This document shows, one piece after another, positions 53,824-62,987 of a stretch of DNA of 64,000 nt. The DNA lies in NCBI GenBank assembly GCA_900541565.1, contig UQKB01000005.1:1-64000 (forward strand). Reading direction: 5' to 3'. Made by a program: the position numbers and the translations under genes. The DNA is from an uncultured Oscillospiraceae bacterium. GTDB lineage: Bacteria > Bacillota > Clostridia > Oscillospirales > Acutalibacteraceae. Below the pieces are notes generated by a model. That model had not been told where the DNA came from, searched no databases, and saw only the letters and a list, made by a program, of their open reading frames with translations. Positions within the stretch are counted from its first letter, which is position 1. Each line of letters begins with the position of its first letter.

Positions 53824-54318
53824 TTAGCGCCGGATCACACCACAGGCCAGCTTATTACCGGAATCCCCGGACGGCTGTGTTTTAAAATCGTCGGCTTTGC
53901 TGTGAATAACGACCGTATGGCCAAGAATATCCCGGATCCGAAAGCGGTTTGTAACAAACGCGCACCATGCGCTGCCGTTGTTTGCAAAGAGAGGCGGCAG
54001 GTCACCCGCATGGGCAGGGTGCGGACAGTTTTTCGGATTATAATGGGATTTTGTATCTGCAAACGGGTCCTGCGCATTTCCGGTGCAGCTGCCGCCTTGG
54101 TGGATGTGCATGGCAAAGATGTTTTCGGCACATTCTGTTGAATCTACCGGCAGTCCGGCAATGTCTACTATGACCAAAACGCCACGCAACGTTTTATAGA
54201 AAGCGACGGTACCGTCGATTTTCTGGTTATCAGGGCCGCCCTTTATCTGTGCAAAAGCCTCCGGCTTCCGTTTTTCCATTTTCCGCGCGTAATTTTTTGT
54301 TGTATTTTCCCAAAGCAT
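53824..54318 (-). CDS. Cu/Zn superoxide dismutase family protein, no signal peptide
   Basis: 164 residues from the ATG at 54318 (aaggagctgat). Copper/zinc ligand patterns are visible: MHIHQGGSC near 70-78, HYNP, HPAHAGDLP near 98-106, and HTVVIHSKADD near 134-144. The catalytic C-terminal GNKLACGVI is intact. No signal peptide or lipobox is seen from this start, while bacterial SodC is usually exported. It removes superoxide if active. Confidence 0.87.
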   Translation of the reverse strand: MLWENTTKNYARKMEKRKPEAFAQIKGGPDNQKIDGTVAFYKTLRGVLVIVDIAGLPVDSTECAENIFAMHIHQGGSCTGNAQDPFADTKSHYNPKNCPHPAHAGDLPPLFANNGSAWCAFVTNRFRIRDILGHTVVIHSKADDFKTQPSGDSGNKLACGVIRR

Positions 54319-54515
54319 TCTATCAGCTCCTTTTATATCCAGAATATGCGCGTGCGGCATACAGGTGCAGCGTATCCTGAAAAGCATTTTGCAGGAGCGG
54401 TTTGTCAAAATGTCTGAAAAGCGCGTTTTTTATGCCTGTGCTGCGGAAATGCAGCATAAAAGTCAGAGGGCAAAACCCAGGGATGCCACATCCGTAAATT
54501 TGGATAAAAAGAAAA

Positions 54516-54542
54516 GCCCGCTGCACAATGCATGCAGCGGGC
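54516..54542 (-). terminator. Terminator downstream of ireB
   Basis: A 10-bp stem, gcccgctgca/tgcagcgggc. On the minus strand it is followed by TTTTCTTTTT. Confidence 0.8.
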
Positions 54543-54554
54543 AAATGTTTTGAT

Positions 54555-54800
54555 TTATTTGTTTAAAAAGGACTTTACAAGCGTTTCCAAAAGATCGTCC
54601 CGGTCAATTTTACTGATAATATTACGCGCGTTGTTATGGGTTGTAATATATGTGGGATCTTCGGAAAGAATGTAGCCGACAATTTGGTTGACAGGGTTAT
54701 ACCCCTTTTGCTTGAGCGCGTCGTAAACCGTAACCAGCGCTTTTTTTATTTCGTCGTCCTTGTCGCCTCCCAGTGAAAAAACCATCGTCTTGTCAAACAT
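54555..54800 (-). CDS. ireB: IreB-family regulatory phosphoprotein
   Basis: 81 residues, full length for the IreB/UPF0297 family. [32 protein letters not shown] and the [11 protein letters not shown] end are typical. Known: in Enterococcus, IreB is phosphorylated by the PASTA kinase IreK and represses cephalosporin resistance. It is usually beside ruvX; here it stands alone with its own promoter (54822-54850). Confidence 0.95.
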   Translation of the reverse strand: MFDKTMVFSLGGDKDDEIKKALVTVYDALKQKGYNPVNQIVGYILSEDPTYITTHNNARNIISKIDRDDLLETLVKSFLNK

Positions 54801-54821
54801 GCTTCCACCTCCACTGTAGAC

Positions 54822-54850
54822 ATTATACTACGCTGTAAGTCTAAGTTCAA
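54822..54850 (-). promoter_or_regulatory. Promoter for ireB
   Basis: On the minus strand, TTGAAC (54845-54850), 17 bp, TATAAT (54822-54827). Confidence 0.75.
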
Positions 54851-54882
54851 TAACAAATTGTGAACTTTTACACCGGAAAAAA

Positions 54883-57255
54883 TCAGCTTCTTAAAACGGC
54901 GCCGGCCTTTTCAAGCGCTTTTATAATCTTGTCCATCGAAGCGTTTGCCTGCTCGTCTGTCAGTGTGCTGTCGGCGCTTCTTAAAACAATATTGAACGCA
55001 ACGCTTTTTTTGCCTTCGTCGATTTGTTTTCCCTGGTAAACGTCAAACAGAGAAAGAGAATCCAGATACTTTCCGGCAGCGGCGGTAATCGCCTTTTCAA
55101 GCGTAAGGACAGGAATATCCTCATCACAGATAACCGCAAGGTCCCTTGTAACGGCGGGATATTTGGGAAGTGGTGTATAGTGCTTTTCCTGGTCTGCATG
55201 GGCATACAGAACGTCTACGTCCAGGGAAAACGCATATACCCTGACGCCAATCCCATAATTTTTCACACATTCCGGGTGGATTTCTCCGATTATACCGAGC
55301 TCCTGTCCGTTTACTGTCAATATAGCGCACCTGCCGGGATGATAACCAAACCTATTGTCCGCTGACTGTATATCATAATTCGACACCCCAAGTTTTACAA
55401 GCAGCGCTTCCAAAATACCCTTTACGGAGAAAAAGTCGCAATCTCCGTAAAGCCCCGCAATCAGTGTGTTTTTTTCCAGGGGCAGCTTATCAGGCGTTGT
55501 GGGGATATACTCCTTGGCAAGCTCAAACAAGTGTGCGGCAGCGTTGCGGTTGCTGTAATTTTTAGAAAGAATTTCCATCATGGAGGGCAGTGCGGTTGTA
55601 CGCATGATGCTGCTGTCTTCTCCCAAGGGGTTTGAAATTACAACAGAATTGCGCAGCGGATGGTTTTCCGGCATCAGGACCTTATTATAATATTTAGGGC
55701 TGATAAAGGAATAGGTCATAATCTCTGAAAGCCCCATTGCAAGCATAGAAGCGGTAATGCGCATATCAAACTTCTGTCTGTCGCTGTATTTCCCCTGCGC
55801 GCCGCCGCTTAAGGCAGTGGAAGCAATTTGGTTGTAACCATAAAACCTTGCAATTTCCTCTGCAATGTCTGCTTTGTGCACAAGATCCGGACGGAAAGTG
55901 GGGATAACAATATGGTCCCCATCCATTTTACAGCCAATTTTTTCAAGAATTTTTTGCATTTGCCCGCTTGAAATATCTGTTGCAAGAAAACGGTTGATCC
56001 AAGCAGGGTCAAACGCAATGGTCCGCTGCTCCTTTTCAAAGCAGCTGTCCATTACAACGCCGTCCATTACGTCGCCGGCGTCCAGAAGCTCTACCAACTC
56101 GCAGGCGCGCTCCAGCGCAGGCAGACAGGCGTTGGGGTCCAGCCCCTTTTCATAACGGGAAGAAGCGTCCGTGCGCATGCCGTGCTGTTTTGCCGTGAGT
56201 CGTACAGAGCTGCCAAGGAAGGTGGCAGATTCAAACACAATCGTTGTGGTGTCGTCCATAATGCCGCTGTATTCTCCGCCCATTACGCCGGCAATGGCGA
56301 CGGGCTTACAAGCGTCGGCAATGACCAGGTTGCGGTCTGTCAGCGTGCGGTCCACGCCGTCGAGCGTGGTGATGGTTTCCCCGTTTTTCGCCCGGCGCAC
56401 CCGGATTTTTCCACCTTCAATATAGCGCAGGTCAAAGGCGTGCATCGGTTGGCCGTACTCTAACATGACATAGTTTGTAATATCCACTATATTGTTAATC
56501 GGGCGCACGCCCATGGCGCGCAGGCGCGCGCGCATCCAGCGCGGGGACGGCTTTACCCGCACATTTTTCACAACCCTTGCGCTGTATACATAGCAAAGGT
56601 CGGTGGCTTCAATTTTTACCTGCAGCATGTCACGGCAGTCGCCGTGCCCGGCCTTGACAACAGGCGTGTGCAGCTGCAGCGGCTGGTCAAACGTTGCAGC
56701 CGCTTCACGTGCAAGGCCAATGACAGAAAAGCAGTCGGGACGGTTGGAGGTGATTTCAAACTCTACTTTTATATCGTCCAGGCCGATCGCGCTTTTAATA
56801 TCCTGGCCGATGCTGCAATCTTCCTGCAGGACAAAAATGCCATCTTCAATGGCATAGGGGAAATCGTGCGTTGTAAGCCCCAATTCGCCCAGTGAACAAA
56901 GCATGCCGCAGCTTAAAACGCCGCGCAGCTTGCCTTTTTTTATTTTTGTACCGTCCGCCAGCACAGAATGGTCCTTTGCCACTGGCACAAGGTCGCCCTG
57001 CTTTAAATTGGTTGCGCCTGTTACAATTTGCAGGGGGGCGTCTTCTCCAACATCGACCTGGCAGACAACCAGCTTATCCGCGTCGGGATGCTTTTCGATC
57101 GAAAGAATTTTACCTACGACTATATTCTCTATTTTTGCGCCTTCTGCTTCAAAGCCCTCAACCTTTGAACCGCTCATGGTCATTGCGTCTGCAAAGGCCT
57201 TGACCGGCATATCCGCCGGCGTAAATTCGCTTAGCCATTTCATCGAAAGATTCAT
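54883..57255 (-). CDS. pheT: Phenylalanine-tRNA ligase beta subunit
   Basis: 790 residues, full bacterial length. An N-terminal tRNA-binding (EMAP-like) domain (about 40-155, with KHPDADKLVVCQVDVG) is followed by B3/B4 editing domains, the B5 domain (about 405-475) and a C-terminal anticodon-binding (FDX-ACB) domain (about 695-790). It is needed for tRNA binding and for removing mischarged Tyr. The gene lies 30 bases after pheS in one T-box-controlled transcript. Confidence 0.97.
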   Translation of the reverse strand: MNLSMKWLSEFTPADMPVKAFADAMTMSGSKVEGFEAEGAKIENIVVGKILSIEKHPDADKLVVCQVDVGEDAPLQIVTGATNLKQGDLVPVAKDHSVLADGTKIKKGKLRGVLSCGMLCSLGELGLTTHDFPYAIEDGIFVLQEDCSIGQDIKSAIGLDDIKVEFEITSNRPDCFSVIGLAREAAATFDQPLQLHTPVVKAGHGDCRDMLQVKIEATDLCYVYSARVVKNVRVKPSPRWMRARLRAMGVRPINNIVDITNYVMLEYGQPMHAFDLRYIEGGKIRVRRAKNGETITTLDGVDRTLTDRNLVIADACKPVAIAGVMGGEYSGIMDDTTTIVFESATFLGSSVRLTAKQHGMRTDASSRYEKGLDPNACLPALERACELVELLDAGDVMDGVVMDSCFEKEQRTIAFDPAWINRFLATDISSGQMQKILEKIGCKMDGDHIVIPTFRPDLVHKADIAEEIARFYGYNQIASTALSGGAQGKYSDRQKFDMRITASMLAMGLSEIMTYSFISPKYYNKVLMPENHPLRNSVVISNPLGEDSSIMRTTALPSMMEILSKNYSNRNAAAHLFELAKEYIPTTPDKLPLEKNTLIAGLYGDCDFFSVKGILEALLVKLGVSNYDIQSADNRFGYHPGRCAILTVNGQELGIIGEIHPECVKNYGIGVRVYAFSLDVDVLYAHADQEKHYTPLPKYPAVTRDLAVICDEDIPVLTLEKAITAAAGKYLDSLSLFDVYQGKQIDEGKKSVAFNIVLRSADSTLTDEQANASMDKIIKALEKAGAVLRS

Positions 57256-57285
57256 TTTCTATTTCATCCTTTCTTCCAGGTCGGA

Positions 57286-58305
57286 TTAAAATTGTTTTAA
57301 AAAGCGTACGTCGTTTTCAAAGAAAAGGCGCATGTCGTCTATGCCGTAACGGCGCATTGCCACGCGCTCCAGCCCCAGGCCAAGAGCAAAGCCGCTGTAT
57401 ACCTCTGGGTCGATCCCGCAGTTTGCCAGAACCTTAGGATGTACCATACCGCAGCCCAAAATTTCAATCCACCCTTCGCCTTTGCACAAACGGCAGCCTT
57501 CTCCATGGCAGGAAAAGCACTGCACGTCCACTTCTGCAGATGGCTCGGTAAACGGGAAATGGTGGGGGCGGAAGCGCACAACAGAATCTTCTCCGTATAA
57601 GCGCCTGACAAAAATTTCAAGTGTTCCCTTTAGATCTGCAAAGGTAATACCCTTGTCGACAACAAGCCCTTCTATCTGGTGGAACAGGGGGGAATGGGTC
57701 GCGTCCACCGCATCGCTGCGGTAAACTCTACCCGGCGATATAACGCGGATCGGCGGCTTTTGCTTTTCCATAACGCGCACCTGTACAGGAGATGTTTGCG
57801 TCCGCAGAAGAATATTATCGTTAATATAAAACGTGTCCTGTGTATCCCTTGCAGGATGGTCTTTTGGTATATTGAGCGCTTCAAAGTTGTAATAGTCGTA
57901 TTCAACCTCCGGCCCTTCCACAATCTCAAAACCCATGCCCACAAAGATCTCTTTAATTTCGTCAAGCACAATGGAAAGCGGGTGCTTTGCGCCAAGCGTG
58001 ATCTTTTTTCCTGGGAGCGTAACGTCAATTTTTTCCGCCTTAAGCTGCTCCTGCTGTTTTTTTTGTTCAAGCTGCGCCTTTTTGCTTTCGATCGCACCTT
58101 CAATATATGTGCGCACCTCGTTTGCCATTTGCCCAACCTGCGGCCGTTCTTCCGGGGAAAGCTTTCCCATTTGCTTTAATATGGCGGTAAGCTCCCCTTT
58201 TTTTCCCAGGTATTGAATACGCAGCTGCTCCAGGTCCTGTATAAGGCTTACGTGTTCCAGCGCATCCTTTGCAGCCTGGCGAATCGACTCTAATTGGTTT
58301 TTCAT
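57286..58305 (-). CDS. pheS: Phenylalanine-tRNA ligase alpha subunit
   Basis: 339 residues. An N-terminal coiled coil (about 1-85) is followed by the class-II core with motif 2 ([20 protein letters not shown]) and motif 3 ([16 protein letters not shown] near 310). It forms the catalytic half of the alpha2-beta2 enzyme. The site gaaaggaagaaag precedes the ATG. Confidence 0.97.
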   Translation of the reverse strand: MKNQLESIRQAAKDALEHVSLIQDLEQLRIQYLGKKGELTAILKQMGKLSPEERPQVGQMANEVRTYIEGAIESKKAQLEQKKQQEQLKAEKIDVTLPGKKITLGAKHPLSIVLDEIKEIFVGMGFEIVEGPEVEYDYYNFEALNIPKDHPARDTQDTFYINDNILLRTQTSPVQVRVMEKQKPPIRVISPGRVYRSDAVDATHSPLFHQIEGLVVDKGITFADLKGTLEIFVRRLYGEDSVVRFRPHHFPFTEPSAEVDVQCFSCHGEGCRLCKGEGWIEILGCGMVHPKVLANCGIDPEVYSGFALGLGLERVAMRRYGIDDMRLFFENDVRFLKQF

Positions 58306-58364
58306 AGCTTTCTTCCTTTCTTCATGGGGCTGTTTCCGCGCAAAGGCATGTGGTTTGCGCTAAA

Positions 58365-58645
58365 AATAAAAAAGCTTTCGTCCGTTTCCGTAACCGGAAA
58401 AGGGACGAAAGCATGCTTCCGCGGTACCACCCTGTTTTTTGCCAAAGAGCAAACACTCCTGCGGCCAGTAACGGTGCCTGCCGTCGCAGCCTAATGGGAA
58501 AACCGTTCAGCTGCGCCGCTCAAAAGGGAACTTCATCCGTCTGTCTTTATAAACGTCCTTTCAGCCGGGGGAGCGTTCTCTCTGACAAAAAGAAATAGGC
58601 GGATTACTTCCTTTTTCACAGCGTTTCGGTGTGAATATTTTGCTT
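58365..58645 (-). ncRNA. Phe T-box leader controlling pheS-pheT
   Basis: On the minus strand the T-box core GGGTGGTACCGCGG lies at 58432-58419, followed by a terminator stem (58412-58374) and a T run. In Stem I, AGTA pairs opposite GAA in a loop-E arrangement flanked by the helices ATCCG/CGGAT and AAGG/CCTT. The specifier placed directly after GAA-G is TTC (58530-58528), the Phe codon. Uncharged tRNA(Phe) would favour read-through into pheS. Confidence 0.95.
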
Positions 58646-58653
58646 TGATACAA

Positions 58654-58682
58654 ACTATAGCATCTTTATAAAAAAAAAGCAA
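58654..58682 (-). promoter_or_regulatory. Promoter for the T-box pheS-pheT transcript
   Basis: On the minus strand, TTGCTT (58677-58682), 17 bp, TATAGT (58654-58659). Confidence 0.65.
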
Positions 58683-58701
58683 GACTTTCTGTTTATAATT
58701 C

Positions 58702-58730
58702 TTGTAAAGCCTTTTTCTTTGTGATATGAT
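58702..58730 (+). promoter_or_regulatory. Promoter for the DUF6106-like gene
   Basis: TTGTAA (58702-58707), 17 bp, TATGAT (58725-58730). Confidence 0.65.
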
Positions 58731-58774
58731 TTGAAAAGATAGTCTGAAAGGCAGAAATAAAAGGTGGATGTAAA

Positions 58775-59320
58775 ATGGACGTTTTTGTGGAATATCTTGT
58801 CAAAAAAAAGAGAACGGTGCGTGACAACCTGATCACCGTTTCCATTTTGCTGTGTGTGGTTCTGCTGCCTCTTGCATGCTGTGCCCTGGCCCAGCTTACA
58901 GGGATTTATTACCTGATTATGGTGGGCTTTTTTGTGCTGATTGCTGCAATCTATGGCGCGTGGTATCTGATCACCAGCCAAAATGTGGAGTTTGAATATA
59001 GTGTAACCAACAACAATATCACGGTCGATAAGGTTATTGCAAAGCGCAAAAGAAAGCGTATTTTGAGCATGGATATAAAAAAGATTGAGGAAATGGGAAA
59101 GCTCAATGAAAAAGATTATGGACGAAGAAAGTATGATAAAATCTTTTTTGCAGGAGCCACCGAAGACGGCGACGATGTGTTTGCAGCGGTTTTTTACCTG
59201 GAAAAGTACGGGAATTGCCTTTTGATTTTTTCTCCAAATGAAAAAATCCTGCAAGCCATGCGCCCACACTTAAAAAGGGAAGTTGTCATGCAACTGTTTT
59301 ATAAAAGAAATTATGCATAA
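58775..59320 (+). CDS. Small membrane protein, DUF6106-like
   Basis: 181 residues. Two hydrophobic segments (about 20-42 and 46-66) are followed by a cytosolic domain that is basic (KRKRKRILS) and then mixed beta-alpha. I believe it matches a Clostridia family known only as DUF6106, from memory and without a search. Function unknown. The site ggtggatgta is moderate. The amylase gene follows after 41 bases. Confidence 0.6.
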   Translation: MDVFVEYLVKKKRTVRDNLITVSILLCVVLLPLACCALAQLTGIYYLIMVGFFVLIAAIYGAWYLITSQNVEFEYSVTNNNITVDKVIAKRKRKRILSMDIKKIEEMGKLNEKDYGRRKYDKIFFAGATEDGDDVFAAVFYLEKYGNCLLIFSPNEKILQAMRPHLKREVVMQLFYKRNYA

Positions 59321-59361
59321 AACGGTAAATAATTAAAATTTGATCGGAAAGGGAGAAGAAA

Positions 59362-60852
59362 ATGTATCAGACTACAAAAAAGCTTTTCGCAGTCCTTTTG
59401 GCGGCCCTTATGCTTTTGGGATTTGCCTCCTGCACCACCTCGCCCGGTGGCAGCTCGACAGAGCTGACAGAACAGCCTTCCCAGGTGTCGTCCGCACAGG
59501 AGGAGACCACGCCGCAGAGTGAGCAGCTTCCGACAAAAGGGGAGTATGAGCTTGCTGCCGACATTGACCACGGCGCGATCCTTCACGCGTGGTGCTGGTC
59601 CTTCAACACAATTAAAGAAAATATGCAAAACATTGCGCAGGCCGGGTATACTGCCATCCAGACGTCGCCCATCAATGCATGCAAGCCGGGGGAAAACGGC
59701 GGCATGCAGCTGCAGGATAAAGACGGCAGCGTCAATCAGGGAAAGTGGTACTACCATTACCAGCCGATCGATTATACCATCGGCAATTATCAGCTTGGAA
59801 CAAAAGAAGAATTTGAAGCCATGTGTACAGAGGCTGACAAATACGGTATCAGTATTATAGTGGACGCGGTTGTCAACCATATGACCAGCGATATGAATGC
59901 CGTTTCAGACAATATTTTTGACCTGACGGATTCCCCGTTCCACTCGTTTGGCTCTATCAGCAATTATGGGGACAGGGAACAGGTTACGCAGGGAAATCTG
60001 CTGGGGCTTCTTGACCTGAACACACAAAACGAAGATGTACAGCAGTATATTTTAAGCTATTTAAAGGAATGCGTACAGGCGGGTGCGGACGGCTTCCGTT
60101 ATGATGCGGCAAAGCATATTGAGCTGCCGGACGACGATTCAGCCTATGCCAGCGATTTTTGGAGCGTTATCCTGGACAATGGCTCTGTTTTCCAATATGG
60201 AGAGGTTCTGCAGGGAGGTTCGGACCGGATTGCGGATTATGCACAGATCATGCATGTTACGTCTCCAACTTATGGTCAGCAGGTGCGCAACGCGGTGCTC
60301 AATAAGTCTCTTAAGGTCTTAAACTGGAGCAATTATGCAGTCAATGAGGTCGAAGAAGACCGACTGGTTACATGGGTGGAATCGCACGATAATTACTGTA
60401 ACGATGGTTCCTGGTCCATGCTCAACGAGCAGGATGTTAAATGGGCGTGGGCACTTATTGCGGCCAGAAGCGGCGGCACACCGCTGTTTTTCAGCCGCCC
60501 CGACGGCGCATCTATAGACGACCAGTGGGGCAATAACCAGATCGGCGCCAGGGGCAGCGAGCTGTTTATGGACCCGGATGTGGCTGCTGTCAACCAGTTC
60601 AGAAACCATATGGCCGGGCTTTCAGAAACGCTTTCCAACCCAATGGACAGCAGGGAAGCGGTTATGATTGAACGCGGCGACAAGGGTGCGGTTATTGTAA
60701 ACGTTGGCGATGAACCGCTGACGCTGGAAGGCGTGCCCAGTGTGCTGGCTGACGGAACGTATGAAGACAAGGTAACAGGCGCAAAATTTATCGTCAAAGA
60801 TCAAATGATTGAAGGTACGGTGGAAGCTGGGCAAATCGTTGTACTATATTAA
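59362..60852 (+). CDS. Surface lipoprotein alpha-amylase (GH13)
   Basis: 496 residues. The signal peptide ends in the lipobox GFASC near residue 24, so the enzyme is anchored outside the membrane. A Ser/Thr/Gln linker (about 25-60) leads into the GH13 barrel. It has DAVVNH near 171, the nucleophile Asp in GFRYDAAKH near 244, the Glu in QYGEVL near 278 and Asp in VESHDNY near 336. A beta C-domain closes it. It would cut starch-like polysaccharides at the cell surface, complementing the cytosolic GH13 at 15714-17345. It has a gaaagggagaag site. Confidence 0.93.
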   Translation: MYQTTKKLFAVLLAALMLLGFASCTTSPGGSSTELTEQPSQVSSAQEETTPQSEQLPTKGEYELAADIDHGAILHAWCWSFNTIKENMQNIAQAGYTAIQTSPINACKPGENGGMQLQDKDGSVNQGKWYYHYQPIDYTIGNYQLGTKEEFEAMCTEADKYGISIIVDAVVNHMTSDMNAVSDNIFDLTDSPFHSFGSISNYGDREQVTQGNLLGLLDLNTQNEDVQQYILSYLKECVQAGADGFRYDAAKHIELPDDDSAYASDFWSVILDNGSVFQYGEVLQGGSDRIADYAQIMHVTSPTYGQQVRNAVLNKSLKVLNWSNYAVNEVEEDRLVTWVESHDNYCNDGSWSMLNEQDVKWAWALIAARSGGTPLFFSRPDGASIDDQWGNNQIGARGSELFMDPDVAAVNQFRNHMAGLSETLSNPMDSREAVMIERGDKGAVIVNVGDEPLTLEGVPSVLADGTYEDKVTGAKFIVKDQMIEGTVEAGQIVVLY

Positions 60853-60885
60853 ACAAGAGAAATTGAAGATCAAAATCTCTGAAAA

Positions 60886-60934
60886 AAGCCCCTGAAAGCA
60901 CAAAATGCCTTCAGGGGCTTGCTGTTTTTTATGC
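60886..60934 (+). terminator. Terminator of the amylase gene
   Basis: An 11-bp stem, aagcccctgaa (60886-60896) / ttcaggggctt (60910-60920), is followed by GCTGTTTTTT. The next promoter starts inside it. Confidence 0.8.
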
Positions 60935-60947
60935 TGTGTGCTATAAT
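60919..60947 (+). promoter_or_regulatory. Promoter for the DMT transporter gene
   Basis: TTGCTG (60919-60924), 17 bp, TATAAT (60942-60947), overlapping the amylase terminator. Confidence 0.7.
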
Positions 60948-60981
60948 GGCAGTCGATTTTTTGTTTGGAGGATTTTGGGAA

Positions 60982-61911
60982 ATGTGGTTTACCTTTTCGC
61001 TGATCACGGCCCTTGCGTGGGGCGGATCTGACTTGTTTTCAAAAATGGGTGCAAACCCCAAAGACAAATACAGCCATTGGCGCATGGTGATTATGGTAGG
61101 ACTCGTTATGGGAATCCACGCCGTGCTGTATATTCTTTATAAAACCTTTACAGAGCCGGGCTTTTCTTATGACCCCATGAATATGGTGCGCTATCTGCCG
61201 GTTTCCTTTTTGTATATTCTTTCCATGACCATTGGTTATGCCGGCTTGCGGTACATGGAGCTTTCCGTTTCTTCCCCCATATGCAATTCTTCCGGTGCGG
61301 TTGCCATTTTGCTTTGTTTTTTAGTTATGGGAGAAACGGTTACACCGCTGCAGCTGGTTGCGGTTATCTGCATTTTTATTGGGATTATCTTGCTTTCTGT
61401 TTATGAGAAGATTATGGACAAGCAACAACGGCTTAAACGGAAAATTGTGATTGATGCAAAGTATCAGATCAGCGTGATTGCAATTATTTTGCCGATCTTG
61501 TACTGCATTATAGATGGTCTTGGCACGTTTGGGGATGCCTATGTGCTGGACAACTGGCTGTCGGAAGACCAAGCAAACCTGTCTTATGAATTTACATTTT
61601 TACTTTGTGCTGTTTTCGCGTTTATTTACCTTGTGTTTGTAAGAAAGCAAAAATTCCGTATATGGGATGAAAGGGTCAAAGGCGCGGGCGCTTTGTGCGA
61701 AACGGCCGGGCAGTTCTTTTATGTATTTGCAATCGGCGACAATCCGATTGTGGCTGCGCCGATCATATCGTCCTATTGTGTTTTTTCTGTTCTGCTTTCC
61801 AGAATCTTCCTGAAAGAAAAGCTGAAAAGGCCGCAGTATCTGATCATTCTGCTGGTAATTGCGGGGATTGTGCTGCTTGGCATTGCGGACGGCCTGGCGG
61901 GAGATGTATAA
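60982..61911 (+). CDS. EamA/DMT-superfamily transporter
   Basis: 309 residues from the ATG at 60982; an earlier frame start lies upstream of the promoter's transcription start. About ten membrane segments form two EamA halves. The N-terminal ALAWGGSDLFSKMG and GYAGLRYMELSVSSPI are typical. A hydrophilic loop (KIMDKQQRLKRK) separates the halves. DMT proteins export or exchange small metabolites; the substrate is unknown. A ggagga site precedes the ATG. Confidence 0.85.
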   Translation: MWFTFSLITALAWGGSDLFSKMGANPKDKYSHWRMVIMVGLVMGIHAVLYILYKTFTEPGFSYDPMNMVRYLPVSFLYILSMTIGYAGLRYMELSVSSPICNSSGAVAILLCFLVMGETVTPLQLVAVICIFIGIILLSVYEKIMDKQQRLKRKIVIDAKYQISVIAIILPILYCIIDGLGTFGDAYVLDNWLSEDQANLSYEFTFLLCAVFAFIYLVFVRKQKFRIWDERVKGAGALCETAGQFFYVFAIGDNPIVAAPIISSYCVFSVLLSRIFLKEKLKRPQYLIILLVIAGIVLLGIADGLAGDV

Positions 61912-61916
61912 GCGCT

Positions 61917-62315
61917 TTAACGTACACGCTGTTTACGATTAACGGCCACCACGCCGCCAACGGCTCCGGAAAGCAGCATGGCTGCGGCTTTAATGACGGT
62001 TGCAAGCGTAATACTTTCTGTAGATGTGCACAGACCTGCAATGACTACAACAAAAAACAGCGCCATGCCTGTTAAAACGCCGTAGAACATCCCGCGGCAT
62101 TTAGCAATGCGTACGGCTATGTAGCCGCCGCCCAGCGCCCCCAGGGCTGCAAACACCATTGTAATGGTGGAAAGTGCGCTGTCCGGTATGGTTTTCAGCT
62201 GGGAAAGGGCAACCGCCGCTAAAAGAAGCTCTGCCGTACACAGGATCATACCGCCGATTGTACCAAACAGGATTGCCTTTACGCCTTTGTGCATCCCACT
62301 GCCATTATGCTTCAC
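61917..62315 (-). CDS. TIGR04086-family membrane protein
   Basis: 132 residues using GTG at 62315 behind an aaggaggc site; a longer frame has no ribosome-binding site. Four hydrophobic segments lie at about 12-35, 45-67, 78-98 and 105-125, with Gly-rich runs (GALGGGYIAVRIAK). It fits a small family commonly found beside yajC in Clostridia. Function unknown; the neighbourhood suggests a link to membrane-protein export. Confidence 0.75.
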   Translation of the reverse strand: MKHNGSGMHKGVKAILFGTIGGMILCTAELLLAAVALSQLKTIPDSALSTITMVFAALGALGGGYIAVRIAKCRGMFYGVLTGMALFFVVVIAGLCTSTESITLATVIKAAAMLLSGAVGGVVAVNRKQRVR

Positions 62316-62440
62316 AGGAAAAGCCTCCTTAAAAATAAAAATGCTGCTTTTGGCAAATAAAAAATACCTATGGAAGGATGATGCGTCCATTCCATAGGTA
62401 TTCTTGTTTTTTAAAAAATATGCGAAATATGCAAAATTGC

Positions 62441-62902
62441 TTATTTTTCTTCTTCCTGCTTTTTCTTCTTTCTTTTAAAGAAACCGCCGGGCGCTGCAGC
62501 GCTTTTATCATCTGCCGGTTCGTCCTTGATTGTGTCAACGGTAGAAATCGCCCAGCGCTTTAGCTGAATTTTATTTCTGTCCGCAGCCGTTTCTATTACA
62601 ATGGAATCCGTTTCTTCTTTAATGCTGATAACCCGGCCCATAATTCCGCCGATGGTCGTAATCTCGTCACCGATTTCCAGATTGTTGCGCATTGCCTGTT
62701 CCTGCTTTTTCCTTTTGGACTGCGGGCGGATCATAAAGAAATAAATGCCCGCAAAAATGGCGACATAGACCAGAATAATAATCCACATCTGTCCACCCAT
62801 GCCGGAAGCATCGCCCGACGTCCCTGTCGTAGCCGGCGCACAGGAAGCAAGAGAAAACGCAAGCAATACTACCGCTGCGGCTGTAAGAAAAAATCGTTTC
62901 AT
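62441..62902 (-). CDS. yajC: YajC, Sec translocase accessory subunit, with lipobox
   Basis: 153 residues from the ATG at 62902. The YajC core is clear: a membrane segment (about 42-62), MIRPQSKRKKQE, and the SH3-like domain EIGDEITTIGGIMGRV (about 80-130). A charged C-terminal tail (KKKKQEEEK) follows. Unusually, residues 1-24 form a second hydrophobic segment ending in LASC, a lipobox-like site before the normal membrane segment. YajC joins SecDF in protein export. It lies 85 bases after tgt, the usual neighbour. Confidence 0.9.
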   Translation of the reverse strand: MKRFFLTAAAVVLLAFSLASCAPATTGTSGDASGMGGQMWIIILVYVAIFAGIYFFMIRPQSKRKKQEQAMRNNLEIGDEITTIGGIMGRVISIKEETDSIVIETAADRNKIQLKRWAISTVDTIKDEPADDKSAAAPGGFFKRKKKKQEEEK

Positions 62903-62987
62903 TTTATCCATCCTTTCGTATTCGCATACATTTTTACGCTAATGCTCTCATTATAGCATAATAAATTTTTCTTGCAAGACAAATTTG

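Larger units (their letters stand above)
58306..58774. other. Divergent regulatory region, pheS / DUF6106-like gene
   Basis: These 469 bases hold the T-box leader (58365-58645) and two back-to-back promoters (58654-58682 leftward, 58702-58730 rightward). No protein gene is seen. Confidence 0.85.
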
